This document shows, one piece after another, positions 21,855 through 31,305 of a DNA stretch of 36,476 nt. Source of the DNA: JBBTXM01 sp038062255. Lineage in GTDB: Bacteria > Patescibacteriota > Minisyncoccia > UBA11713 > 2-01-FULL-45-33. The position numbers and the translations under genes are program-made. The notes below the pieces were generated by a model. That model worked only from the letters and a program-made list of their open reading frames with translations, searched no databases and had not been told where the DNA came from. Numbering within the stretch: the first letter of the stretch is position 1; each line of letters opens with the position of its first letter. The stretch spans positions 1 to 36,476 of the forward strand of contig JBBTXM010000013.1 of assembly GCA_038062255.1 (NCBI GenBank), given 5' to 3'.

Positions 21855-23498
21855 ATGGCAAAACAAATTTTATTTAACGAAAAAGCCCGCGAGGCTTTAA
21901 AACGAGGAGTCGACACATTGGCTAACGTCGTAAAAATAACTTTGGGTCCCAAGGGGCGCAATGTTGTTTTGGACAAAGGCTTTGGTTCGCCGGTTATTAC
22001 GAACGACGGCGTAACTATTGCAAAAGAAATCGACCTTCCTGACAAAGCTGAAAACATGGGCGCTGAAATCGTAAAAGAAGTGGCATCCAAAACAAACGAT
22101 GTCGCTGGAGACGGTACCACAACCGCAACTCTTTTGGCGCAATCAATAATAAACGAAGGATTAAAATATATTACCGCCGGAATAAATCCGATGGGGCTAA
22201 AGCGCGGTTTGGATAAAGCTATGGAGGCTGTCGTAAAAAAACTTGAAGAAATAGCTATACCGGTATCGGCTGATAAAAAAGAAGAAATAGCCCAGGTGGC
22301 GACTATTTCTGCCAAAGACTCAAAGTTGGGGGAAAAAATCGCTGAAGTCATAAAAAAAGTCGGCAAAGACGGAGTTATCACAGTTGAAGAATCGCAGACT
22401 TTCGGGATTGATTATGAGGTTGTCGAGGGTTTGCAGTTTGATAAAGGCTATGTTTCTCCGTATATGATTACCAATTCCGAAAGAATGGAATCAGTTTACG
22501 AAGATCCGGAAATTTTGCTTACGGACAAAAAAATAGCGAGCGTACAGGAAATATTGCCTCTACTCGAAAAATTGGCAAAAACTGGAAAAAAAGAATTAGT
22601 TATTATTGCCGAAGATGTCGAAGGCGAAGCTCTTGCCACGTTTGTGGTAAATAAATTGCGAGGCACGTTCAACGTGCTTGCGGTGAAGTCTCCGGGATAC
22701 GGCGACCGCCGAAAGGAAATGCTCGAGGATATCGCCGTAATCACCGGAGCCAAAGTGGTTTCCGACGAAGTTGGCATAAAACTTGAAAACGCGGACATTA
22801 ACGTGCTGGGAAGCGCCAGAAAAGTTATATCTACTAAAGAAAATACAACTATCGTTGGCGGAAAAGGAAAAAAGGCCGATATCGAAAAACGCGCCGGGCA
22901 AATAAAAGCTCAAATCGCGCAAACTGATTCTTCTTACGAAAGAAAAAATTTGGAAGAGAGATTGGCAAAACTTTCTGGAGGAGTTGCCGTGATTCGAGTC
23001 GGCGCCGCGACTGAAGTCGAGCAAAAAGAAAAACAGCACCGGATAGAAGACGCGGTTTCGGCTACAAAGGCAGCTATAGAAGAAGGTATTGTGCCAGGAG
23101 GGGGAGTTGCTTTAATTCGTTCGCTTGAAGTTCTCGAGAGAATGTCTAATCGTATGGAACAAAGCGACAATATGGACGGCGAGGAAAAAGCCGGAGTTGA
23201 TATTTTGCGCCACGCTTTGACTTTGCCTTTGTGGCAGATCGCTCAAAATGCCGGAGAAGCCGGAGATGTTGTCGTAAACGAAGTTAAAAAACTTAAAGGA
23301 AACAATGGATTCAACGCGGCAACTGGCAAATATGAGGATTTGGTGAAAGCGGGGATAGTGGACCCAAAAAAGGTGACTCGTTCGGCTTTGCAAAATGCCG
23401 TATCTGCCGCAAGCATGCTTTTGACTACGGAGGCTTTGGTGGCGGAGATTCCGCAAAAGAAAGAATCTGCCGCTCCACAGCCGCATATGGATTATTAA
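21855..23498 (+). CDS. groEL: Chaperonin GroEL
   Basis: ATP-driven folding chamber subunit. The 547-residue protein shows KITLGPKGRNVVLDK, VAGDGTTTATLLAQSI (ATP site), the apical domain with YMITNSERME, and the C-terminal GGGVALIR and AGEAGDVVVNEV segments. Length is standard. The C-terminus is PQKKESAAPQPHMDY and lacks the Gly-Gly-Met tail common in other bacteria. A TATTAT box 7 nt before the ATG suggests a second, leaderless transcript besides readthrough from groES. Confidence 0.98.
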   Translation: MAKQILFNEKAREALKRGVDTLANVVKITLGPKGRNVVLDKGFGSPVITNDGVTIAKEIDLPDKAENMGAEIVKEVASKTNDVAGDGTTTATLLAQSIINEGLKYITAGINPMGLKRGLDKAMEAVVKKLEEIAIPVSADKKEEIAQVATISAKDSKLGEKIAEVIKKVGKDGVITVEESQTFGIDYEVVEGLQFDKGYVSPYMITNSERMESVYEDPEILLTDKKIASVQEILPLLEKLAKTGKKELVIIAEDVEGEALATFVVNKLRGTFNVLAVKSPGYGDRRKEMLEDIAVITGAKVVSDEVGIKLENADINVLGSARKVISTKENTTIVGGKGKKADIEKRAGQIKAQIAQTDSSYERKNLEERLAKLSGGVAVIRVGAATEVEQKEKQHRIEDAVSATKAAIEEGIVPGGGVALIRSLEVLERMSNRMEQSDNMDGEEKAGVDILRHALTLPLWQIAQNAGEAGDVVVNEVKKLKGNNGFNAATGKYEDLVKAGIVDPKKVTRSALQNAVSAASMLLTTEALVAEIPQKKESAAPQPHMDY

Positions 23499-23509
23499 TC
23501 CGCAACTGG

Positions 23510-23515
23510 TACAAT
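23510..23515 (+). promoter_or_regulatory. -10 box of lemA (leaderless)
   Basis: TACAAT ends 7 nt before the ATG at 23523. Confidence 0.6.
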
Positions 23516-23522
23516 AAGACCT

Positions 23523-24086
23523 ATGAACGCTTTATACATAGTACTGGGCATCATAGGGCTTATTATTTTATGGGTAATAATTGCTTATAACTCGTTGATT
23601 CGCCTGCGATTCCGCGTAAAGGAGGCGTGGAGCGATATCGATGTCCAGCTCAAGAGAAGATACGATTTAATTCCAAATGTTGTTGAAACCGTAAAAGGAT
23701 ACGCTTCTCATGAAAAACAGGCTTTTGAAAATGTTACGGAGGCTAGAGCTAAGGCATTGGGTGCGGAAGCAAAAGGAAATCCAAAAGAAATGGCGCAGGC
23801 GGAAAATGCCTTGTCCGGCACTCTTAAAACCCTTTTTGCTATTGCAGAAAATTATCCCGATCTCAAAGCCAATGTTAATTTTTTAGATTTGCAGAGAGAG
23901 CTTTCGGATACCGAAAATAAAATACAAGCTTCACGCAGGTTTTACAATTCAAATGTAATGGAATTCAATACGCGCATTCATCTTTTTCCCACAAGCATAA
24001 TCGCCGGGGCTTTCAAATTTGAAAAAACCGATTTTTTCGAACTTCAGGACGGCAAGGAAAAAGAACCGATTCCGGTTAAGTTTTAA
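23523..24086 (+). CDS. lemA: LemA family protein
   Basis: A 187-residue protein with one N-terminal membrane helix (residues 3-23, YIVLGIIGLIILWVIIAYN) and the helical LemA domain: RVKEAWSDIDVQLKRRYDLIPNVVETVKGYASHEK, ENYPDLKANVNFLDLQRELSDTENKIQASRRFYN. The biochemical function of LemA is not settled. It is directly followed (0 nt) by htpX, a pairing common in bacteria, which suggests a shared role in membrane protein quality control. Confidence 0.94.
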   Translation: MNALYIVLGIIGLIILWVIIAYNSLIRLRFRVKEAWSDIDVQLKRRYDLIPNVVETVKGYASHEKQAFENVTEARAKALGAEAKGNPKEMAQAENALSGTLKTLFAIAENYPDLKANVNFLDLQRELSDTENKIQASRRFYNSNVMEFNTRIHLFPTSIIAGAFKFEKTDFFELQDGKEKEPIPVKF

Positions 24087-24959
24087 ATGAACCTATATTC
24101 TCACAAAGATTCTAATATTCGGAAAACTTGGCTGTTGATGACGGTTTTTTTGGGAGTTGTGGTTGGGGTAGGCTGGGTTTTTGCGCAAGTTTATCAAACA
24201 CCGAGCGTCCTATATTTTGCGGTATTTTTCAGCGTTTTGATGAATATAATAAGCTATTGGTTTTCGGACAAAATAGTTTTAAAGATGCACAAAGCAAAGG
24301 AAGTTGATTTAAAATCTCACCCTGAACTTTATAGAATTTTAGAAAATTTGAGCATAACGGCTGGATTGCCGATCCCGAAATTTTATTTGATTGACGACCA
24401 AGCTCCAAACGCTTTTGCAACCGGCAGAAATCCCAATAACGCCGTAGTTGCCGTAACATCCGGCCTGATTAAAATTTTAGACAAATCAGAACTCGAAGGG
24501 GTTCTGGCGCATGAGCTTTCGCACATAGGAAACCGCGATATGCTTGTTTCCACCGTGGCGGTAGTTCTTGTTGGGTTTGTGGCGATTTTGTCGGACATGT
24601 TTTCGCGGTCTTTGATATGGGGGCGCTTGGGCGGAGACAGGGAAGACCGCGGAGGGCATGGAGCTATAATCATAGTCGGAATTTTGCTTTCAATTTTAGC
24701 CCCAATAATAGCGTCGCTTATCCATTTGGCGATTTCCCGAAAGCGCGAATTTTTGGCGGATGCTTCCGGAGCCCTGCTTACCCGGTATCCGGAAGGGCTC
24801 GCAAAAGCTTTAGAAAAAATATCAATGTATTCACGTCCCCTTAAAACAGCGAGCAACGCCACGGCGCATTTATTTTTGGTAAATCCCAAAAGTATTGTAA
24901 GATTATTTTCAACTCATCCGCCGGTTGAGGAGCGTGTTCGCGCGTTGCGCGGTACGTAA
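24087..24959 (+). CDS. htpX: Membrane zinc metalloprotease HtpX
   Basis: M48-family protease that degrades misfolded membrane proteins. The 290-residue protein has two N-terminal helices (TWLLMTVFLGVVVGVGWVF and LYFAVFFSVLMNIISYWF), the zinc site HELSHIGNRD (residues ~141-150), two more hydrophobic segments after it, the third ligand region REFLADASG, and the C-terminal STHPPVEERVRAL typical of HtpX. It starts on the base after the lemA stop. Confidence 0.95.
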   Translation: MNLYSHKDSNIRKTWLLMTVFLGVVVGVGWVFAQVYQTPSVLYFAVFFSVLMNIISYWFSDKIVLKMHKAKEVDLKSHPELYRILENLSITAGLPIPKFYLIDDQAPNAFATGRNPNNAVVAVTSGLIKILDKSELEGVLAHELSHIGNRDMLVSTVAVVLVGFVAILSDMFSRSLIWGRLGGDREDRGGHGAIIIVGILLSILAPIIASLIHLAISRKREFLADASGALLTRYPEGLAKALEKISMYSRPLKTASNATAHLFLVNPKSIVRLFSTHPPVEERVRALRGT

Positions 24960-24964
24960 AATTA

Positions 24965-25054
24965 GGAGGGTTCGCATAGCGGTCTAGTGCGCACGCTTGG
25001 AAAGCGTGTAAGGTGTTACAGCCTTCGAGAGTTCGAATCTCTCACCCTCCACCA
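24965..25054 (+). tRNA. tRNA-Ser (anticodon GGA), CCA encoded
   Basis: Acceptor GGAGGGT/ACCCTCC, anticodon stem CACGC/GCGTG with loop TTGGAAA, long variable arm, T arm GAGAGTTCGAATCTCTC. The 3' CCA (25052-25054) is in the gene, unlike the other two tRNAs here. It follows htpX by 5 nt. Confidence 0.95.
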
Positions 25055-25071
25055 AGTTTTTGGAATTAGTG

Positions 25072-25077
25072 TATAAT
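25072..25077 (+). promoter_or_regulatory. -10 box of the first TrpX-like gene (leaderless)
   Basis: Perfect TATAAT, 7 nt before the ATG at 25085. Confidence 0.65.
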
Positions 25078-25084
25078 ATAAACT

Positions 25085-26143
25085 ATGGATTTAAATAAAC
25101 GATTTTTGGGGATTATTGCGATTATTGCCGGAGTTATTTTGGTAATCCAATTTATTGGATTGGATAAAATAACGCAGTTAATAAAACCAAGCATGGTTCC
25201 CGGCAAAGTTTACACAATAGGCATGCTTAGGTATATTCCTCAAACTTCCAAAGTCGAGGACGGACTTTATACAGGAATGAAAGAACTGGGGTATGAAGAA
25301 GGCAAAAATATTCGATATATAATTTCTCCTTACGGAGAAAGCCCGGAAAAAATGCAGCCTTTGGCGCAATCGTTGATTGACCAAAACGTAGATCTTATTT
25401 TTGCGATAACGAGCGTTGCGGCGGGCGGGGCAAAAAAAGCTACGGAAGAATCTGGCCGGACTGACATTCCTGTCGTTTTTACCCATTCAAACCAGCCGGA
25501 CAAACAAGGGCATATAAAAAGTTTTCAGTCCTCCGGCAATAATTTAACCGGTGTGGCTATTAACTTTGAAGAGGTAACTGATAAAAAGCTCGATTTTCTT
25601 AAAAAAATAAATTCTTCAATAAAGAGAGTGGGAACCCTTGATGCTGTCCATACCGACGCGGCGGGCCAGTTTATTTTGGGCGCTTTGCGCGCCGGGGCCC
25701 CGAAATTCGGCATGGAAGCTGTTTCATATAAAGTGCAAAGCAATGTCGGCCCGGAGGCGACCGCGGAAATTGCAAAAATTATGGCAACTATCAAACCAGG
25801 AGAAATTGACGCGTTTTTTCACTTGGCGGGGCCTATTTCAAATCCTCCCTCAAATGTCCAGCTGATTATCGACATGGTCAAACGCTTAAAAATTCCCGCG
25901 GTGTATTTAGTTGAAACTCAAGTAGAGCAAGGAGGGCTTATGTCATACGCCCACGACCAAATCGCGATGGGCGGGCAGACAGCCGTTATTGTAGATAAGG
26001 TGCTAAAGGGCCAGCTTCCCGCGAATATTCCGGTGGAATTCCCGAATAAAAATTCACTGGTAATAAACTCAAAAACTGCCGAAGAAGCTAGCATTACAAT
26101 TCCGCAGTCGTTGTTGCGAATAGCGGATAAAATAATTAAATGA
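25085..26143 (+). CDS. TrpX-like ABC substrate-binding protein (ABC_sub_bind family)
   Basis: A 352-residue extracytoplasmic binding protein with an N-terminal membrane helix (FLGIIAIIAGVILVIQFIGL) and no lipobox, followed by the two-lobed fold of the ABC_sub_bind (TrpX) family: GLYTGMKELGYEEGKNIRYI, DLIFAITSVAAGGAKKATE, IPVVFTHSN, GNNLTGVAINF and GGLMSYAHD. Family members bind tryptophan or related amino acids or nucleosides for an ABC importer, but no permease or ATPase gene is in the window. The ligand is unknown. The stop overlaps a 39-aa ORF by 4 nt. Confidence 0.85.
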   Translation: MDLNKRFLGIIAIIAGVILVIQFIGLDKITQLIKPSMVPGKVYTIGMLRYIPQTSKVEDGLYTGMKELGYEEGKNIRYIISPYGESPEKMQPLAQSLIDQNVDLIFAITSVAAGGAKKATEESGRTDIPVVFTHSNQPDKQGHIKSFQSSGNNLTGVAINFEEVTDKKLDFLKKINSSIKRVGTLDAVHTDAAGQFILGALRAGAPKFGMEAVSYKVQSNVGPEATAEIAKIMATIKPGEIDAFFHLAGPISNPPSNVQLIIDMVKRLKIPAVYLVETQVEQGGLMSYAHDQIAMGGQTAVIVDKVLKGQLPANIPVEFPNKNSLVINSKTAEEASITIPQSLLRIADKIIK

Positions 26144-26259
26144 CAAAGTGCCCAAACTGCAAAAGAAATATGGTCAAAACCTGTCCGTGGTGCAAAAAAC
26201 CGATAGCTCCCAGGCAATCTAAGCGCAAAGTTGCCAGAAGCGAAAAAAGGAAAAGATAA
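26140..26259 (+). CDS. 39-aa zinc-ribbon protein
   Basis: A short ORF whose ATG overlaps the upstream stop as ATGA, so it is probably translated by coupling. The product starts MTKCPNCKRNMVKTCPWCKK, a clean CxxC-x7-CxxC zinc knuckle, and ends in a highly basic tail (RQSKRKVARSEKRKR) that could bind nucleic acid. The stop (26257-26259) abuts the stop of the converging gene. The function is unknown. Confidence 0.7.
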   Translation: MTKCPNCKRNMVKTCPWCKKPIAPRQSKRKVARSEKRKR

Positions 26260-27306
26260 TTATTCGGTTTCTACTTTAACTTCTGCTATCGAAATCATTG
26301 AGCCTGGAAATACAAACCCAGCTTTTTTGGCTCTTGCCATATGCAGCGTAAGAATATCTTTTGAACCAAATTCTATAGGAATATCCGATGGTTTTGTTCC
26401 TTTGAAAATTTTGTCTATCATAATAGCAGCTTGTTTGGCGGATGCTCCGAAGTCATCGGAAAATGCGAAGTTTCCTCCGGACGGCAATCCTTCTCCCAAC
26501 GGAAGCAAATCTTCGGAAGGCGCGGCCATTGGTATGCCCAAACGATTCGCAAGTTCGCTTTCTGCGTGTTCCTGAGGTCCGAAAAAGTGACCCGCTATAT
26601 GAAATAGTCCGTGTATTTCTCCCGGTTTAATTTTATTTGCAATTTCGTTCCAGGCTTTTTCGGCATCCGGAGGAGCCGCAGTTGTAGTGTACTCAACTAT
26701 CGCAAGTCCCAAATTTGGACTCTGCTTTTTTAGTTCCGAAAGGATTATATCTCCGAAGCCGGGGATCATGAATCCTTTTCCAAAAACTCCTATTTTGTTT
26801 GCCTTCGGATTTATTTCTTTAAAGAACGACAAGGTTTTTTGAATTGTTCTCGGGATATCGGTTGCTACGCCGGTCGCGTTGTTGCCAGAAGATTTATATG
26901 ATTGCGCGATTCCGTAATCTACGGGGTCGTGAAATCTAGTCATAAACACAATCGGCATGTCGATACCGGCTTCCTTGGTAAGCTTAAGAGCTGTATTAGC
27001 TTGGTGTTCCATACTTACAAACATTACATCAACTTTATCTTGAATCATTTTTTTGACTCCCGCCTCAACGTCTTCAAAAAAAGTTGGCCCGGGGATAATA
27101 AGAAATTCATCAAAAATAACTTTTTTATCGCTATACCCGAGTTCTTTTATTCCTTTTCTGAGGCCGTTATAAGCGTCAATATGCTGTCTCAAATATACGG
27201 CTCCGATCACTTTTGGTTTCATAACCTGCAGATTCGCGGGCATGTATTTGTACGCCAAAAATCCGCCGATTGCCACTAATATAGCGATTATTATTGTTTT
27301 TTTCAT
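26260..27306 (-). CDS. Second TrpX-like ABC substrate-binding protein
   Basis: A 348-residue paralogue of the gene at 25.1 kb, with an N-terminal membrane helix (TIIIAILVAIGGFLAYKYM) and no lipobox. Shared blocks: GLRKGIKELGY, MPIVFMTRF, SSGNNATGVATDIP, NKIKPGEIHGLFHIAG and the C-terminal IEFGSKDIL. It is divergent enough to bind a different ligand. TATGAT lies 8 nt before its ATG. It is divergently transcribed from the histidine kinase gene with less than 60 nt between them, which suggests a common control region. Confidence 0.83.
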   Translation of the reverse strand: MKKTIIIAILVAIGGFLAYKYMPANLQVMKPKVIGAVYLRQHIDAYNGLRKGIKELGYSDKKVIFDEFLIIPGPTFFEDVEAGVKKMIQDKVDVMFVSMEHQANTALKLTKEAGIDMPIVFMTRFHDPVDYGIAQSYKSSGNNATGVATDIPRTIQKTLSFFKEINPKANKIGVFGKGFMIPGFGDIILSELKKQSPNLGLAIVEYTTTAAPPDAEKAWNEIANKIKPGEIHGLFHIAGHFFGPQEHAESELANRLGIPMAAPSEDLLPLGEGLPSGGNFAFSDDFGASAKQAAIMIDKIFKGTKPSDIPIEFGSKDILTLHMARAKKAGFVFPGSMISIAEVKVETE

Positions 27307-27363
27307 AGATTTTAATCATATCACGCCTTTTCAAGCGTGGGTATATCTGGGATAATTAAAAAA
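27307..27363. promoter_or_regulatory. Compact divergent promoters of the binding protein and the histidine kinase
   Basis: Minus strand TATGAT, 8 nt before the ATG at 27306; plus strand GATAAT (27351-27356), 7 nt before the GTG at 27364. Both genes look leaderless. Confidence 0.5.
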
Positions 27364-29580
27364 GTGAAACGTTTTAGATTGCGCTTTAAATTTGTCGTTT
27401 TATTAAGCTTTGCCTCACTTGCGCCTTTGGCGATAATGGGGCTTCTGACATTTGTGCGCTTTCAAAGCGCACTTCGTGAAGACGCCGAAAAATTTGGCAG
27501 CCAACTTACCGAAACCGCAGCGGCCGAAGTTCGGTCGTTTATTTTGTCGCAAGTGAAAGTGTTGGACACGATTTCAACTCTCTATAATCCGGAATTTCCC
27601 ACGGAACAAAGTATTGTTAAACGCATCGTAGAGCGCACTCTTTTTAAAAATGATAATTTTACGGATATTTCCATAACTGACGCGGGGGGGCAAGAAATCA
27701 TTCGTGAAAATAGGGTTCTGGTTATTACTCAAAAAGATTTAAAGAATATTCAAAATACCGAGGCTTTCGCGGCGGTCAAGGGTTCCGGTCTTTACGTGGG
27801 TCCTTTGTACATTGACGGGGGGAAGCCTTTTTTCGACATCGGGCGCTCCATAGTGGATTTCCAGGGAATATTTTTGGGAGGAGTTTTCGCGCAAGTTGAC
27901 GCAAAGGTAATGAGGGGAGTATCTGAAAGGGTTTCCAAAATTGCCGGATTAGGCGGAAGGGTATTTATAGTAAATGAAAATGGAATTGTAATAGCGCATC
28001 CAGATTTGTCATATATTCTTTCGGAAAAAGATCTTTCCAGTATTCCTCCCATCAAAGAAATTATTTCTGAAAAAAACGATATAGTTGGGGCTCAACGCTA
28101 CTCAAATGAAAATAATGAAGATGTTTTGGGCTCCGCGCTTCGCATTCGCATAGATTTGCTGGATTTCCGGGCGCCAATACCCTTTCCTATTAATTGGTTT
28201 GTCGTAGCCGAACAGAGCGCTGACATTGTTTTTGCGGAATCGTTTCAGCTTGCCATATTTTCAGGATTGATGATGCTTTTGGTAATGGCGGCGGCTGTTT
28301 TTGGAGCGATTTTTTTCGCGCGTAAAATTTCAAAGCCGGTTGAAGAACTGCATACGGCGACAAAAGAGTTCGCGAAAGGAAATTTGGCATACCGGCCCAA
28401 GGTGGATTCCAATGATGAGCTAGGAGATCTCGCCAAGAGTTTCGTGGCCATGGCTTCTACGCTGTCAGAATCGATTGAAAGAATAAAGAAGGAAGAGCTA
28501 ATAGCTTCCGCCGAAAGAAACAAGCTGAGCATTATTCTTTCAGGCATTACGGATGCTGTTATTGCCGTAGATATGGGCAGAAATATAATACTTTTCAATA
28601 AATCTGCTGAAACTTTGACCGGTTTGAGCGAAGCTTCCGTAATCGGCAAGCCAATTCAGGAAATACTGAGAATTTTTGACCAAGAAAACGAATTGCTCGC
28701 GGAAATTTACTGCCCGGTAAATCCCGATCTTCCGGAGGGAGTTACATTCAGCAAGAATAATTTGAAATATGTAAACAGCAAAAATCAGGAACATTACATT
28801 AATGTTATCGCCGGGACAATAACCGAAGGTTTGGCGATAGGCCTAGGCTGCATTTTAACTCTGAACGATAATACTAGAGAGTTTCTTTTGGAAAAAACAA
28901 AAGTAGAGTTTGTGTCTGTTGTGGCTCACCAGCTCCGCACTCCCATAACCGGAATAAAATGGGCCTTCAAGGCGATGCTCGAAAAAGAATTCGGACCCAT
29001 TTCGGAGGAGCAAGAAAAGGTGGCGAAAGGCGGGCTTGAAACTTCTCTGCATATGATTGATTTGATAAATGATTTGCTGGATACAGCACGGATAGAAGAA
29101 GGCAAGTTTGGGCTTAAGCCAACGAAACAGTCGTTTTCGAAAATTTTGGAGTCGGTCGTGGAAGGGCAAAGGCTTGAGGCCAAAAACAAAGGAGTTGAAG
29201 TTTCAATGACTGTTCCCTTGGATCTCCCATTGATGAATCTTGATAACGAAAAAATGACTATTGCGCTGGACAATATTATCGATAATGCCATTAAATACAC
29301 TCCTGCCAAAGGAAAGGTTGTAATAAATGTTTCTGCTGATTCAAAAAACGTCAGGTTGGATGTTAAAGATTCCGGCATAGGCATTCCAGCGGGCAAGATA
29401 GACCGGGTATTTACGAAATTTTTCCGCGCTCCCAATGCGTCGCATGTGTTTACTTCCGGAAGCGGACTCGGGCTTTACATAGCCAAAAACATTATCGAAT
29501 CCCACGGAGGAACAATAAGCGTAAAAAGCGTTGAAGGTTTGGGCACGACTGTATCAGTTGTGTTGCCAATAGCGAAATAA
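27364..29580 (+). CDS. Sensor histidine kinase with extracytoplasmic sensor, HAMP and PAS domains
   Basis: A 738-residue membrane sensor kinase. Order: TM helix near residues 8-30; extracytoplasmic Cache-like sensor (~30-290) with repeated DISITDAGGQEI and GGRVFIVNENGIVIAHPD patterns; second TM (~296-320, GLMMLLVMAAAVFGAIFF); HAMP; PAS (~375-480); HisKA with H522 in VAHQLRTPITG; HATPase with N641 in NIIDNAIKYTP, DSGIGIP and GSGLGLYIAK. The GTG at 27364 is preferred to the GTG at 27337 because a GATAAT box sits 7 nt upstream. No response regulator gene is in the window, so it is an orphan here. Confidence 0.9.
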   Translation: MKRFRLRFKFVVLLSFASLAPLAIMGLLTFVRFQSALREDAEKFGSQLTETAAAEVRSFILSQVKVLDTISTLYNPEFPTEQSIVKRIVERTLFKNDNFTDISITDAGGQEIIRENRVLVITQKDLKNIQNTEAFAAVKGSGLYVGPLYIDGGKPFFDIGRSIVDFQGIFLGGVFAQVDAKVMRGVSERVSKIAGLGGRVFIVNENGIVIAHPDLSYILSEKDLSSIPPIKEIISEKNDIVGAQRYSNENNEDVLGSALRIRIDLLDFRAPIPFPINWFVVAEQSADIVFAESFQLAIFSGLMMLLVMAAAVFGAIFFARKISKPVEELHTATKEFAKGNLAYRPKVDSNDELGDLAKSFVAMASTLSESIERIKKEELIASAERNKLSIILSGITDAVIAVDMGRNIILFNKSAETLTGLSEASVIGKPIQEILRIFDQENELLAEIYCPVNPDLPEGVTFSKNNLKYVNSKNQEHYINVIAGTITEGLAIGLGCILTLNDNTREFLLEKTKVEFVSVVAHQLRTPITGIKWAFKAMLEKEFGPISEEQEKVAKGGLETSLHMIDLINDLLDTARIEEGKFGLKPTKQSFSKILESVVEGQRLEAKNKGVEVSMTVPLDLPLMNLDNEKMTIALDNIIDNAIKYTPAKGKVVINVSADSKNVRLDVKDSGIGIPAGKIDRVFTKFFRAPNASHVFTSGSGLGLYIAKNIIESHGGTISVKSVEGLGTTVSVVLPIAK

Positions 29581-29583
29581 TGG

Positions 29584-29589
29584 TATAAT
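29584..29589 (+). promoter_or_regulatory. -10 box of dnaG-rpoD (leaderless)
   Basis: Perfect TATAAT beginning 4 nt after the kinase stop and ending exactly 6 nt before the dnaG ATG. Confidence 0.65.
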
Positions 29590-29595
29590 TTAGAC

Positions 29596-31305
29596 ATGTC
29601 TTCACAGATTGAAGATGTCAAAAGCCGCGTCGACGTGGTTGATTTATTGGGTTCATATTTAAAACTCCAGAAGGCTGGAGTTAATTTTAAGGCGCGCTGT
29701 CCTTTTCATAATGAAAAAACTGCTTCTTTTTTTGTAAGCCCTGCAAGGCAGATTTGGCATTGTTTTGGGTGCCAAAAAGGAGGGGATGTTTTCAAATTTA
29801 TAATGGAAATCGACGGCTGCGAGTTTAAGGAAGCCCTTCTGTCGCTTGCAGGGCGCGCCGGAATTGAACTCAAAAGAGAATCTCCAGAAATCCAAGACGC
29901 AAAATCAAAGGAGTTTGCTATTTTGGAAGAATCGACGAAGTTTTTTGAAAAAAATCTTTTTGAAAACAATGAAGCTTCAGAATATTTAAAAAATCGCGGA
30001 CTTTCTGTTGAAACTATCAAAGAATTTCGACTCGGTTATTCTTTGGATGACTGGAGAACATTATTTAATCATCTTTCAGCTCAAGGACACAAAGCCGAAG
30101 ATGCGGAAAAAGCAGGGTTAATTATAAAATCGGAAAATAGTTATTATGATAGGTTTAGGGGAAGAATTATTTTTCCTATATTCAATCAGTCCGGAAAAGT
30201 TGTCGCGTTTGGAGGACGATTGTTTGTCGATTCTTCTGGAGGAAAGTCGGCCAAGTATGTTAATTCTCCGGAAACCGCGCTTTATCAAAAAAGCAAAATT
30301 TTGTATGGACTGCATAAATCAAAAATAGAAATCTTGCGAGAAAATTCATGCGTCTTAGTTGAGGGATATATGGATTTTTTGAGCGCTTACCAGGCGGGTA
30401 CCAAAAATATGGTCGCGGTTTCCGGCACCGCTTTAACTTTAGACCATCTTAAAATTTTAAGCCGAATTTGCGAGAAATTGATAGTATCTTTCGATATGGA
30501 CGAGGCCGGAGAGGGCGCCACCAGGCGGGGGATTGATTCGGCTCTAAAAGAAGGACTTGATATTAAAGTAATCAAGTTACCGGATGGCTTCAAGGATCCG
30601 TCGGAGGCTATTTCCGCCGACCCGAAATTTTGGGCCGACTCTTTACTTGGCGCCCGCCACATAGTACAATTTTACATTGATTCGGCTCAAAAGAAGTTTT
30701 TGGCCGGTTCTCCGGAATTAAGCCGGGAGATACAACGAAGTGTTTTGCCCGCGGTAGCTTCATTAAGTTCCGATTTGGAACAAGCCCATTGGGTAAGGGA
30801 AATTACCGCGATTTTAAATATAAAAGAAGAAGTGGTGTGGGGCGCTCTTGGTAAAATCCGAAATCATAAATCTGAAATTCTAAATAATCCAGAAATCCTA
30901 AATGCTAAAAAATCTCAAACCAGGAAAGAGCTTTTAGAAAACAGGGTTTTGGGAATTGCCGCCAAGTACCCGGAACTTTTGGGAAAACAATCGGCGGATT
31001 TAGAACCGTCGTTGTTTTCTGGAGACAAGCAAACGGCTTTTGCCGAAATTCGTAATGGGTCTGGCGGGGGATTGAAGGACTTTATATCACGCTTGGTTTT
31101 GGAGGCCGAGCTGTTTTTGGAAGGAGTGGAGAACGCGGAAGCGGAATTTATAAAATGCGCAAGAGAGCTTAATCGCGAGCATGTAAAGGAACAAATGAGT
31201 TTGCTTTCGGCAAAAATAAGCTATGCCGAAAAAAATAAAAAAGAAAATATGCCTTCGCTTTTGGCGGAATTTAAAAATTTATCGGATAAGATAAATAAAA
31301 TATGA
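29596..31305 (+). CDS. dnaG: DNA primase
   Basis: Synthesises RNA primers at the replication fork. The 569-residue protein has the N-terminal CHC2 zinc site (C35, H38, C56, C59 in CPFH...HCFGC), the primase core with YDRFRGRIIFPI and VAFGGR, and the Toprim site VLVEGYMDF and SFDMDEAGEGA. The C-terminal helicase-binding part is present but divergent. Its stop overlaps the rpoD start by 4 nt (ATGA), the classic dnaG-rpoD arrangement. Confidence 0.96.
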   Translation: MSSQIEDVKSRVDVVDLLGSYLKLQKAGVNFKARCPFHNEKTASFFVSPARQIWHCFGCQKGGDVFKFIMEIDGCEFKEALLSLAGRAGIELKRESPEIQDAKSKEFAILEESTKFFEKNLFENNEASEYLKNRGLSVETIKEFRLGYSLDDWRTLFNHLSAQGHKAEDAEKAGLIIKSENSYYDRFRGRIIFPIFNQSGKVVAFGGRLFVDSSGGKSAKYVNSPETALYQKSKILYGLHKSKIEILRENSCVLVEGYMDFLSAYQAGTKNMVAVSGTALTLDHLKILSRICEKLIVSFDMDEAGEGATRRGIDSALKEGLDIKVIKLPDGFKDPSEAISADPKFWADSLLGARHIVQFYIDSAQKKFLAGSPELSREIQRSVLPAVASLSSDLEQAHWVREITAILNIKEEVVWGALGKIRNHKSEILNNPEILNAKKSQTRKELLENRVLGIAAKYPELLGKQSADLEPSLFSGDKQTAFAEIRNGSGGGLKDFISRLVLEAELFLEGVENAEAEFIKCARELNREHVKEQMSLLSAKISYAEKNKKENMPSLLAEFKNLSDKINKI

